Shown here: positions 8,350-15,640 of the stretch, piece by piece
How the letters are laid out: every line of letters starts with the position of its first letter
Numbering within the stretch: the first letter of the stretch is position 1
Assembly: GCA_910578985.1 (NCBI GenBank)
Contig: CAJTSF010000008.1
Coordinates: forward strand, 1-64,000
Length of the DNA: 64,000 bases
Direction: 5' to 3'
Source: an uncultured Odoribacter sp.
GTDB lineage: Bacteria; Bacteroidota; Bacteroidia; Bacteroidales; Marinifilaceae
Position numbers and translations under genes: made by a program
Notes under the pieces: generated by a model
The model's database searches: none
What the model was told of the DNA's origin: nothing
What the model saw: only the letters and a program-made list of their open reading frames with translations

Positions 8350-9435
8350 TTAAGAAAGTTGTTTAATCCACTCCTTCATCTCTTCCAGATGGGCGTCTAT
8401 GTCATGCAACAGGGTCAATTGCGCCAGCGTGCGCTGGTAATTGTGTTCCGGCGACTTGATTTTGTAATACGTGTCCCCGTTCAGGTAATCCGTCAGGAAG
8501 CGCACCGTCTGCATATACGTCAGCATCTGCGCCCCGTAGGGGAGAAGCTCCCGTTCCGTCGGCGTCAGGAAAGCGCGCGTCCCCTCCGCATAACCGCGGG
8601 AGAACTCCCTGAACACCTCCATATTTACCCGCACCCGGCTCAAATCCTCGTCATCCTCCGCCCCCTTGTTTCCTGCCGTCCGGATGAAATCCCCGAAGTC
8701 CGACAGCACGAATCCCGGCATCGTCGTATCCAGGTCGATGACGCACAGGAAACGCCCCTCTTCGTCGAAAAGCATATTGTTCACCTTCGTGTCGCAGTGC
8801 GTAATCCGCTTCGGCAACTTCCCTTCGCGGAACAGCCGTTCCGCCAGGCACATCTCCTCCGCCCGTCCCTTCAGCTCCTCCACCACGTCCCGCACCTTCG
8901 CCAGCCGTCCCGCGCGGTCGGCATCCGCCGCTTCCCGCAACTGCTCCAGCCGGAACGCCGTATTGTGGAAATCCGGAATCGTCGCGCCCAACGGTTCCCC
9001 CGGCAAGTCCGACAGCAGGTCCTGGAACTCCCCGAACGCCTTGCCCGTCAGGTAAGCCAGTTCGGGAGTCACCTGCTCATACGTTCTCGAGCCCCGGATA
9101 AAGACCGTCATCCGCCAATATGTCCCGCCGTCGCACACGTACAGCTTCCCGTCCTTCGCCGGAACCACCGTCAGCGTCTTCCGTTCCGTGTCCCGCTCCC
9201 CGCGTGCTTCCAGCTTGCGCCGGATATGTTCCGTGATGCGCCGGATATTCTCCTGCAGCAGGTCCACGTCCTGAAAAATGGCATGGTTGATGCGTTGCAG
9301 GACATAGTCCGGCGTTTCCTCCGCCACCGTCTTCACCCGGTAGCTGTCGTTGATGAGTCCCGCTCCCAGCGGCACCACCTCCTCCACCTCGCCCTCGAGG
9401 GCAAACCGGGAGGCCATTTCTTTCAATTTTTCCAT
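8350..9435 (-). CDS. APH-family sugar kinase, N-acetylhexosamine 1-kinase-like
   Basis: A 361-residue aminoglycoside-phosphotransferase-fold protein. The catalytic loop is THCDTKVNNMLF and the metal-binding segment VIDLDTTMPGF, matching the layout of Bifidobacterium NahK, which makes GalNAc/GlcNAc-1-phosphate. The partner gene 11 bases downstream encodes a GH109 enzyme, giving a simple route from alpha-GalNAc glycans to the sugar 1-phosphate. Homoserine kinase-like or other APH activities cannot be excluded. The promoter -7 box ends only 4 bases before the ATG, so the mRNA may be leaderless. Confidence 0.75.
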   Translation of the reverse strand: MEKLKEMASRFALEGEVEEVVPLGAGLINDSYRVKTVAEETPDYVLQRINHAIFQDVDLLQENIRRITEHIRRKLEARGERDTERKTLTVVPAKDGKLYVCDGGTYWRMTVFIRGSRTYEQVTPELAYLTGKAFGEFQDLLSDLPGEPLGATIPDFHNTAFRLEQLREAADADRAGRLAKVRDVVEELKGRAEEMCLAERLFREGKLPKRITHCDTKVNNMLFDEEGRFLCVIDLDTTMPGFVLSDFGDFIRTAGNKGAEDDEDLSRVRVNMEVFREFSRGYAEGTRAFLTPTERELLPYGAQMLTYMQTVRFLTDYLNGDTYYKIKSPEHNYQRTLAQLTLLHDIDAHLEEMKEWIKQLS

Positions 9436-9439
9436 AGGG

Positions 9440-9470
9440 CAAATATACGAAATCCGATGGAAAATCTTAA
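9440..9470 (-). promoter_or_regulatory. Promoter of the GalNAc salvage pair
   Basis: On the minus strand TATATTTG (9440-9447) matches TAnnTTTG exactly, with a T-rich -33 region about 20 bases upstream. It abuts the ATG at 9435. Confidence 0.65.
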
Positions 9471-9484
9471 ATTTGTCCCCGCAT

Positions 9485-9518
9485 AAAAAAAAAGCCTGCC
9501 GGTGCGAGTTCCCGGCAG
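9485..9518 (-). terminator. Terminator of the DUF6266 pair
   Basis: CTGCCGG (9496-9502) pairs with CCGGCAG (9512-9518); on the minus strand this hairpin is followed by a run of nine T. It ends transcription from the DUF6266 genes before the kinase promoter. Confidence 0.85.
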
Positions 9519-9548
9519 ACCTTCAGGCGATGATGGATGGAATGTCTC

Positions 9549-10187
9549 CTATCCTTTTGGCACGATATACCTGGACTTGGATGCTTCATGCCTGTCCGCG
9601 GCAACGGCAAAGGCATATACTATGACTTCATCCAAATTCCAATCCTCGGGTAGGGCCACCTCCATCGTCATCTCTTCCCCACGGCTTCCCAATTCCAACA
9701 ACAGACCTTCCTGCCGCGACTTCTCCACTGCTTGTGCATACACCCTGTCCGTCTTTTCGCTACGGTGTCCGTAGTACGAACCCTCGGTGTGTGCCAGCGT
9801 CAGCATCCGTCCCTCCTTCATCATGGTGGCGGTCACCTGCGGGGTCTTCAACTTCCCGTTGGCGCACAGCACCGCCTCGTGGTTCACGACCACCATTCCC
9901 TCCTCGCTGACCGTCACGGCATCCTTGTTCGCTTGCACGAACGCGTTGAACGAACTTTGGCGGCGCGGGCGTTTCGGGAAACCGATTTTCAACGCGTCCC
10001 AGCATCCGTCCGCTATGCCGCTGTATTCCGGCCAGCGTTTGCGTTGGCGTGTCTGTGCGGGAGATTTGGAACTGTTGGCAAGAATCTTGTTCTTTACGAC
10101 GTCCTGCCCGCATCGTTGGCAATAGGTGGACTTCCCCACCGACTGCCGCAGCCTTCTGACGGCCAAGGTTTCATCAAAGAGTCCCAT
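9549..10187 (-). CDS. DUF6266-like protein, copy A
   Basis: A 212-residue protein of unknown function without a signal peptide. The N-terminal part is very basic (QRCGQDVVKNK, SPAQTRQRKRWPEYSG) and has the G-K-x-x-Y-x-x-x-x-G plus P-A-Q-x-R-Q-R pattern of DUF6266 proteins. After FNAFVQANKDAVTV comes a beta-rich C-terminal half ending YIVPKG. That half aligns by eye with the partial gene at the right edge of the window (WNAFTRANLPAVTV, then matching strands). The start at 10187 is chosen because the preceding codons overlap copy B's region. Gap to copy B is 11 bases, so they form one operon. Confidence 0.7.
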   Translation of the reverse strand: MGLFDETLAVRRLRQSVGKSTYCQRCGQDVVKNKILANSSKSPAQTRQRKRWPEYSGIADGCWDALKIGFPKRPRRQSSFNAFVQANKDAVTVSEEGMVVVNHEAVLCANGKLKTPQVTATMMKEGRMLTLAHTEGSYYGHRSEKTDRVYAQAVEKSRQEGLLLELGSRGEEMTMEVALPEDWNLDEVIVYAFAVAADRHEASKSRYIVPKG

Positions 10188-10198
10188 AAGCCGTCGGT

Positions 10199-10828
10199 TT
10201 AAAGGTGAAACCATACGCCGAGGCTGCATCGTTCGCCATCCTCGGCAATAAAAAAGATATAGAAATGTTCATATAATAAAAAATTATCCGCTACCCGGAA
10301 CACCGCCCTCTCATCCCTGCGGCGGCATATCCCGATATCGGGGATTATTAAATCAAAAACATCTGTGTCCTTTCTCATCAGGGCGATTGCCAGCCGGTCC
10401 TCCTCCTTTGCGCCGGGGTAGGGAGTGGAATTGCTCCACTCCACCACGGCTTCCCCCTCCTCTCCCACTCGCATGGAGAGAAGGTCGGGCAATGGCAAGA
10501 GGTCCGGAGTCATCTGGAGTTTTGAAAAGTCACAGATACATCCGTCGCCGTTAAAGGCGCGGATATTCTTTTGCAGCAATAAATTATACCCCGTTTGCAC
10601 CATCCCTTCCGCTGCCTTCTGCCAAAAGGCGTATAGCCCGGCATCGCGCAGCGACTTATAAAAGATTGCCACGGCAGCCACCCGTTCCTGCTGCGCCACC
10701 TGTCCCGGAGAGGACGGCGGCGCCATGTCTTGCGGTTTGCTGCGTATGCAGGGTTGGCCCCTGAACTCATAGAATATCAGGTTGTCCGCCTTCCCGTGCC
10801 AAATGTTATGTTTCTTAATCGTAGCCAT
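10199..10828 (-). CDS. DUF6266-related protein, copy B
   Basis: A 209-residue protein that I do not recognise beyond its resemblance to DUF6266 architecture. It begins with a basic segment GKADNLIFYEFRGQPCIRSK, then SSPGQVAQQERVAAVA, which parallels the G-K-x-x-N-x-x-x-Y and P-x-Q-x-A-Q pattern of the family. A helical middle (residues 60-90) and a beta-rich C-terminal domain follow. There is no signal peptide, membrane segment or catalytic motif. It is the first gene of a two-gene operon with a leader of roughly 265 bases. Confidence 0.65.
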   Translation of the reverse strand: MATIKKHNIWHGKADNLIFYEFRGQPCIRSKPQDMAPPSSPGQVAQQERVAAVAIFYKSLRDAGLYAFWQKAAEGMVQTGYNLLLQKNIRAFNGDGCICDFSKLQMTPDLLPLPDLLSMRVGEEGEAVVEWSNSTPYPGAKEEDRLAIALMRKDTDVFDLIIPDIGICRRRDERAVFRVADNFLLYEHFYIFFIAEDGERCSLGVWFHL

Positions 10829-11098
10829 TTCTATCTGGTTTTACGTTACTATTCCTATTTGCTCCGAATATTGCCGCACACTTCGGGTGCGTACAACATT
10901 TGTTGCTCTTTCACGATGGCACACCTCGCCTCCGTTTGCTCTGTTTCTTTCTGATTTCTATCGCCGGTAGACCTCCGGCTTTTATACCTTTTAATCGGAA
11001 GAAGGTTTTCTTTGTGTTTCCTTTTAAAAGGGTGAGGGAAAAATCCTCTGACTAAAAATGAAGCGTATTAAAAAAGAGAACGCTTGATTTTACGACTG

Positions 11099-11130
11099 CA
11101 AAGTTGGGAAAAGTTTTTGAGAAAACAAAA
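11099..11130 (-). promoter_or_regulatory. Likely promoter of the DUF6266 operon, long leader
   Basis: On the minus strand CAACTTTG (11099-11106) differs from TAnnTTTG at one base and has TTTTG (11126-11130) 19 bases upstream. The leader from about 11092 to 10829 contains no gene that I can support; it holds a GCCGG/CCGGC hairpin near 10965-10982 and an AAGCGT/ACGCTT dyad at 11061-11085. Confidence 0.5.
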
Positions 11131-11223
11131 TTTGTCTCGACAAAATGGAAGTCGCCTCATTCGGCAGGTGCACCGTTTTGTTATCCTTCCCGCTCTCGAT
11201 GTACTTCATGGCGAGACAAATTT
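11128..11223. repeat. 12-bp inverted repeat, 72-bp spacer
   Basis: AAATTTGTCTCG at 11128-11139 recurs as its exact reverse complement at 11212-11223. The left copy overlaps the -33 side of the predicted operon promoter, and TTTGTC-TC-GACAAA at 11131-11144 is itself a dyad. The right copy abuts the larger repeat element. Confidence 0.75.
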
Positions 11224-11402
11224 CCGGCTACCGTCCGGCCACTGTCCGGGGGTTATCCGGGTACCATGCCTATACCATCTCTATCCTATCCCTATCCCAA
11301 GGCTATCGGAGGATAGGGTTGGTGCCCCTCGGGGAAGCTTTTGGGGCAGGTGTCGATGCCGGATAACCCCCGGACAGTGGCCGGACGGTAGCCGGATAAT
11401 TT
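11224..11402. repeat. Composite 11-bp phased repeat element with 37-bp inverted arms
   Basis: Left arm 11224-11260 and right arm 11359-11395 are perfect 37-bp inverted copies. Each arm is itself an 11-bp phased array: the right one reads CCGGATAACCC, CCGGACAGTGG, CCGGACGGTAG, then CCGGATAATTT. The 98-bp core holds a second 11-bp array of four CTATC-type units (11270-11313) and two more hairpins (CCCTATCC/GGATAGGG and TGCCCC/GGGGCA). No protein reading fits an 11-base period. It sits between the obgE stop and the DUF6266 promoter. Confidence 0.85.
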
Positions 11403-11426
11403 GGAACGGCGCATGGTCATCTTTTT

Positions 11427-12419
11427 TTATTCCTCGTTCAGGGCTCTCCAGAGGATGTCTTTGAGTTCGGTGATGCCGGTGCCGGCGACGGAGGAGATGA
11501 AGGCGTAGGGGAGGTCGGGGAGGTCGGCTTCCATTTCCGCCATGAGTTCCTTGTCGGCGCAGTCGCATTTGGAGATGGCGAGGATGCGTTTTTTGTCGAG
11601 GAGTTCGGGGTTGTATTGACGGAGTTCGTTGAGGAGGATGTCGTACTCGCGGCGGATGTCTCCGCTGTCGGCGGGGACGAGGAAGAGGAGGACGGAGTTG
11701 CGCTCGATGTGGCGCAGGAAACGTATGCCGAGCCCTTTGCCCCGGCTGGCGCCTTCGATGATGCCGGGGATGTCCGCCATGACGAAGGAGCGGTTGTCGC
11801 GGTAGGTGACGATGCCGAGGTTGGGGACGAGGGTGGTGAAGGGGTAGTCGGCGATTTCGGGTTTGGCGGCGGAGACGACGGAGAGGAGGGTGGATTTTCC
11901 GGCGTTGGGGAATCCGACGAGCCCGACATCGGCGAGGACTTTGAGTTCGAGGATGACGGTGCGCTCGACGCGGGGTTCGCCGGGTTGGGCGAAGCGGGGG
12001 GTCTGGTTGGTGGAGGATTTGAAGTTCCAGTTGCCGAGCCCTCCGCGTCCTCCTTTGACGAGGAGGGAAGTTTCGCCGTCGGCGGTGATTTCGCAGATGG
12101 TCTCTCCGGTTTCGGCGTCGCGGGCGACGGTGCCGAGGGGCACTTCGATGATGACGTCCTCGCCGTCGGCGCCGGTGCTGCGGTTTTCGCTGCCGTTGCC
12201 GCCGTCGCCGGCGAAGATGTGGCGCTGGTATTTGAGGTGGATGAGGGTCCAGTAGTTGCGGTTGCCGCGGATGATGACGTGGCCGCCGCGTCCGCCGTCG
12301 CCGCCGTCGGGGCCGCCTTTCATGGTGCGTTTGTCGCGGTGGAGGTGGGCGGAGCCGCGCCCGCCGGCGCCGCTTCGGCAGAATGTTTTGACGTAATCGA
12401 CGAAGTTTGTGGATGCCAT
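11427..12419 (-). CDS. obgE: GTPase Obg/CgtA
   Basis: An essential ribosome-associated GTPase involved in 50S maturation and stress control. The 330 residues contain the glycine-rich Obg fold at the N terminus (GGRGSAHLHRDK, KGGPDGGDGGRGG) and the G domain with P-loop VGFPNAGKSTLL, G2/G3 region TTLVPNLGIV and DIPGIIEGAS, and the G4 motif as SKCD. The C-terminal OCT domain of some Obg proteins is absent, as is usual in this phylum. hpt lies 21 bases upstream in the same direction. Confidence 0.97.
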   Translation of the reverse strand: MASTNFVDYVKTFCRSGAGGRGSAHLHRDKRTMKGGPDGGDGGRGGHVIIRGNRNYWTLIHLKYQRHIFAGDGGNGSENRSTGADGEDVIIEVPLGTVARDAETGETICEITADGETSLLVKGGRGGLGNWNFKSSTNQTPRFAQPGEPRVERTVILELKVLADVGLVGFPNAGKSTLLSVVSAAKPEIADYPFTTLVPNLGIVTYRDNRSFVMADIPGIIEGASRGKGLGIRFLRHIERNSVLLFLVPADSGDIRREYDILLNELRQYNPELLDKKRILAISKCDCADKELMAEMEADLPDLPYAFISSVAGTGITELKDILWRALNEE

Positions 12420-12440
12420 GGTGTGATGTGTGGTTTGAGG

Positions 12441-12986
12441 TTAAACGGTTGGATTCAGTACATAGAGGTCGGGGAGGTTGCGTCCCAGCCCGTCATAGTC
12501 GAGCCCGCGCCCGACGATGAAGTCGTTGCCGAGGGGGAAGCCGCAGTAGTCCACGGGTATGTGGCATTCGGCGGCCGCCGGTTTGTGGAAGAGGGTGGCG
12601 ACGAGGAGGCGGTCGGGGTGTTTGCCGCGCAGGTGGTCGAGCAGGTGCGCCATGGAGCGCCCGGTGTCGATGATGTCCTCGAGGATGACGACGGTGCGCC
12701 CCGCGAGGTCTTCGTTGAGCCCGATGAGTTCCCGCACTTCGCCGGAGGAGCGGGTGCCGCTGTAGGAAGCGACCTTGACGAAGGAGATTTGGGTGCCGGG
12801 CACGGTGATTTGCTTGATGAGGTCGGAGGCGAACATGAAGGCGCCGTTCAGGATGACGAGGAAGAGGGGGCGGGCGTCGCGCAGTTCCCGGTTCATGCGT
12901 TCCGCCATGCCGGCGATGGCGCGGTCGATGTCGGCGGCGCGGAGCAGGAGGCGGAAGGTTTTGTCGTGGAGGGTGACGGTTTTCAT
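12441..12986 (-). CDS. hpt: Hypoxanthine phosphoribosyltransferase
   Basis: Purine salvage enzyme making IMP and GMP from hypoxanthine or guanine with PRPP. The 181 residues include the PRPP-binding motif VVILEDIIDTGRSM and the metal/pyrophosphate loop LNGAFMFASDL. It forms a short operon with obgE and is divergent from purE, so salvage and de novo purine genes share an 87-base intergenic region that carries T-rich -7-like boxes on both strands. Confidence 0.93.
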   Translation of the reverse strand: MKTVTLHDKTFRLLLRAADIDRAIAGMAERMNRELRDARPLFLVILNGAFMFASDLIKQITVPGTQISFVKVASYSGTRSSGEVRELIGLNEDLAGRTVVILEDIIDTGRSMAHLLDHLRGKHPDRLLVATLFHKPAAAECHIPVDYCGFPLGNDFIVGRGLDYDGLGRNLPDLYVLNPTV

Positions 12987-13073
12987 TTTGCCGGAACTTT
13001 GTTTGTTTTTCGGATGTGCAAAAGTAATATTTTATTTACATTTGCAGCTATGTGGTTTTAAGTAAATTTGGTT

Positions 13074-13586
13074 ATGGATATGAATCCGAGAGTAAGCATT
13101 ATTATGGGGAGCACGTCGGACCTTCCGGTGATGGAGAAGGCGGCGAAGGTGCTGGATGATATGGGGATACCCTTTGAGATGAACGCCTTGTCGGCGCACC
13201 GGACGCCGGCGGAGGTGGAGGCTTTTGCGACGGGTGCTGCGGGGAGGGGTATCGAGGTGATTGTCGCGGGGGCGGGGATGGCGGCGCATTTGCCGGGGGT
13301 GATTGCGGCGATGACGCCGGTGCCGGTCATCGGGGTGCCCATCGACGCTTCGTTGAGCGGGATGGATGCGTTGCTGGCGATAGCGCAGATGCCTCCGGGG
13401 ATACCGGTGGCCACGGTGGCTATCAACGGGGCGATGAATGCGGGTATCCTGGCGGTGCAGATGCTGGCGGTGGGGGATGAGGGGCTGAAGGCGAAGATGG
13501 CGGACTTCAAGGAGTCGCTGAAGAAGAAAATCGTGGATGCCAATCGGGCGCTGGCGGAGGTCAAGTATGCGTTCAAGACGAATTGA
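13074..13586 (+). CDS. purE: N5-CAIR mutase PurE
   Basis: De novo purine synthesis, converting N5-carboxyaminoimidazole ribonucleotide to 4-carboxy-AIR. The 170 residues show the class I signature IIMGSTSDLPVM, then SAHRTP, AGMAAHLPG and a conserved GMDALLAIAQMP. The ATG at 13074 is preferred over a TTG two codons upstream. The stop overlaps the possible TTG start of the next gene (TTGA), suggesting translational coupling. Confidence 0.95.
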   Translation: MDMNPRVSIIMGSTSDLPVMEKAAKVLDDMGIPFEMNALSAHRTPAEVEAFATGAAGRGIEVIVAGAGMAAHLPGVIAAMTPVPVIGVPIDASLSGMDALLAIAQMPPGIPVATVAINGAMNAGILAVQMLAVGDEGLKAKMADFKESLKKKIVDANRALAEVKYAFKTN

Positions 13587-15634
13587 GCGCCTTTTTGAGG
13601 GGGTGGTGGGTGCTGTGGTGCTGGGTGGTGTTCGGGATGTCGGGAGTCCGGGGTTTTGCCCAGGGGCTGCCGGACGTCGAGCGCCTGCTGGAGGGGAATG
13701 ACATCGGGCGGACGGAGGAGGGGTATGAGGAGATGGTGCGGACGCTTGTCTACCTGGCGCACCACCCGCTGGATATCAACCGGGTGGGGTTCGATTCGTT
13801 GAAGATGCTTTTTTTGCTGTCCGACAGCCAGGCGGACAATCTTTTGCGGTTCCGCGAGCGGCACGGGCGTTTTACGCATGCGCAGGAGTTGCTGTTGGTG
13901 AGGGGTTTCGGGGAGCGGGATTTGGAGAATATATTGCCTTTTATTGTGGTGGGGGACGGGGAGAGGGAGCCGGGGGAGAGGTTTCGGCGTTCCCGGCAGG
14001 AGGTGTTGGCGCGGGTGCGGGCACGGTTGCCTGCATCGGAGGGCTACCGGCGTTACTATCCTTATGAGTTTGCTTTGAAGAAGGATTATGAGGCGAAGCT
14101 GCGCAACCGTTTCCACGGTCCGCCTCTGGGGACGCTTGTCCGCTACGGTTACCGCTCCGGACGGGGGTGGCAGGCGGGAGTGACGCTGGAGAACGATGCG
14201 GGGGAGGGGTATTTCTCCCGCCACCAGCGGGCGGGCTTCGATTTTCTTTCCGCCCATGTGCAGGCGGAGGGCGGGGGAGTGTTGCGGCGGGCGGTGGCGG
14301 GGGATTTCCGGGTGCGGTGGGGACAGGGGTTGGTGGCGTGGGGCGGGTTTGCCGCCGGAAAGTCGGATGTGGCGATCGGGAACGAGAAGTCTGGCGGAGG
14401 CATTGCCGCCTATACTTCCGCCGATGAGAACGGTTACCTGCGGGGAGCGGCGGTCACGCTGGCGCCCGCACGGCAGGTGGAGTGCGACCTCTTTTTTTCG
14501 CTGAAGCGTCCGGACGGGACGCTGGCGGCGGGGGACACGGCAGCGGTCTCTCTCTACGAGGGCGGTTATCACCGCAATGACAACGAGTGCGCCAAGAAAC
14601 GCACGCTCAAAGAGCGCACCGGCGGGGTCGCGGTTCGGTGGAACACGCGCTTTTTCCGGGCGGGCGTCCATGTGCTGGGGTACGGCATCACGCCGCGCCT
14701 GCTTCCCGGGAGCCGCATTCACCAGCGTTACAACGACAGCGGTCGCCGCCGCTGCCTGGTCGGTGTCGATTACAAGACCGCTTTCCGGGGCGTCTATCTT
14801 TTCGGGGAGACCGCCTGGAGCGAGGAGGGTGCCGTGGCGACCCTGAACGGGGTACGGACGGGTTTTTCGTGGTGTTCCCTCGCCTTTCTTTACCGTCGCT
14901 ATGGCAAGCGCTACGCCTCCCGCTATGCCTCCGGCTTCGGGGAGTATGCCCACACCGCCAACGAGGAGGGGATATACGGCGGGTTGGAGGCGTCGCCCGT
15001 GGAGAACTTGAAGCTCTCCTTCTATGCCGACGCTTTCCGCTTCTTTGCTCCGCGTTATCTGGCGACTCATCCCGGTTGGGGGTGGGAAGTGCTCGGCACG
15101 CTGGTTTATGCCCGTCCCGCTGCCGAGCATACCCTGCGCTACAAGCGGGAGGCGCGCCCCGAGGACTTGGCGGGCGGGAGCCCCGCTGTCCGCCGCAAGG
15201 AGGAGTGGCGCTATCAGTATACCCGTCCCGCCACGGGCTGTTTCGAATGGCGCACGCGCCTCAGCGTTTCGCGCTATGCCAAGGGGGAGGTGCGGGAATG
15301 CGGCTATATGATCGCCCAGGATGTCCTCTATGCGTCGCGACGGGGGCGGCTCCGGATGCAGGGGCGCGTGGCGTGGTTTGACACCGATTCCTATCAGTCC
15401 CGCATCTACGCTTACGAAAATAATGTGCTGTACGGCTATTCTTTTCCCGCTTTCTACGGCAGAGGGGTGCGCACTTACGTGAACCTTTCCTGGCGTCCTT
15501 GCCGGGGGGTGACGTGTTACGTGAAATCCGGCTTCACCTTTTACCCCGGGCGCGAATCCGCCGGTTCGGGGGTGAATCGGGTGGAAGGGGACAAACAGGG
15601 GGATGTGACCCTCCAGCTCCGTTGGTCGTTCTGA
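13583..15634 (+). CDS. Helix-hairpin-helix outer-membrane barrel protein
   Basis: A 683-residue exported protein: a signal-like hydrophobic N terminus ends near GFAQ, followed by a ComEA-like double helix-hairpin-helix region (about 60-120, LDINRVGFDSLKMLF and LLVRGFGERDLENILPF), then about 550 residues of alternating aromatic strands ending in WSF, as in outer-membrane barrels. Such HhH-plus-barrel proteins are conserved in Bacteroidetes; a role in DNA binding or uptake is tempting but unproven. The start is uncertain: TTG at 13583, overlapping the purE stop, is the first codon giving a full signal peptide. Confidence 0.75.
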   Translation: MSAFLRGWWVLWCWVVFGMSGVRGFAQGLPDVERLLEGNDIGRTEEGYEEMVRTLVYLAHHPLDINRVGFDSLKMLFLLSDSQADNLLRFRERHGRFTHAQELLLVRGFGERDLENILPFIVVGDGEREPGERFRRSRQEVLARVRARLPASEGYRRYYPYEFALKKDYEAKLRNRFHGPPLGTLVRYGYRSGRGWQAGVTLENDAGEGYFSRHQRAGFDFLSAHVQAEGGGVLRRAVAGDFRVRWGQGLVAWGGFAAGKSDVAIGNEKSGGGIAAYTSADENGYLRGAAVTLAPARQVECDLFFSLKRPDGTLAAGDTAAVSLYEGGYHRNDNECAKKRTLKERTGGVAVRWNTRFFRAGVHVLGYGITPRLLPGSRIHQRYNDSGRRRCLVGVDYKTAFRGVYLFGETAWSEEGAVATLNGVRTGFSWCSLAFLYRRYGKRYASRYASGFGEYAHTANEEGIYGGLEASPVENLKLSFYADAFRFFAPRYLATHPGWGWEVLGTLVYARPAAEHTLRYKREARPEDLAGGSPAVRRKEEWRYQYTRPATGCFEWRTRLSVSRYAKGEVRECGYMIAQDVLYASRRGRLRMQGRVAWFDTDSYQSRIYAYENNVLYGYSFPAFYGRGVRTYVNLSWRPCRGVTCYVKSGFTFYPGRESAGSGVNRVEGDKQGDVTLQLRWSF

Positions 15635-15640
15635 CGGCGC

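Noticed and set aside
11224..11395. Invertible promoter (phase-variation switch) made of the 37-bp arms
   Set aside because: No TAnnTTTG/TTG pair lies in the 98-bp spacer, and the likely promoter is outside the arms; no recombinase gene is close.
11128..11402. Insertion sequence or MITE ends
   Set aside because: No target-site duplication could be recognised and no transposase remnant; the 11-base inner period is not a feature of known transposon ends.
11616..13061. A 481-codon plus-strand frame opposite obgE and hpt
   Set aside because: The translation is a low-complexity Val/Gly/Glu/Asp string, mirroring obgE and hpt codons, and it runs across the gap between them.
13058..15130. A 690-codon minus-strand frame opposite purE and the HhH protein
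   Set aside because: Arg/Pro/Leu-rich antisense shadow; both plus-strand genes are firmly identified or have coherent domain structure.
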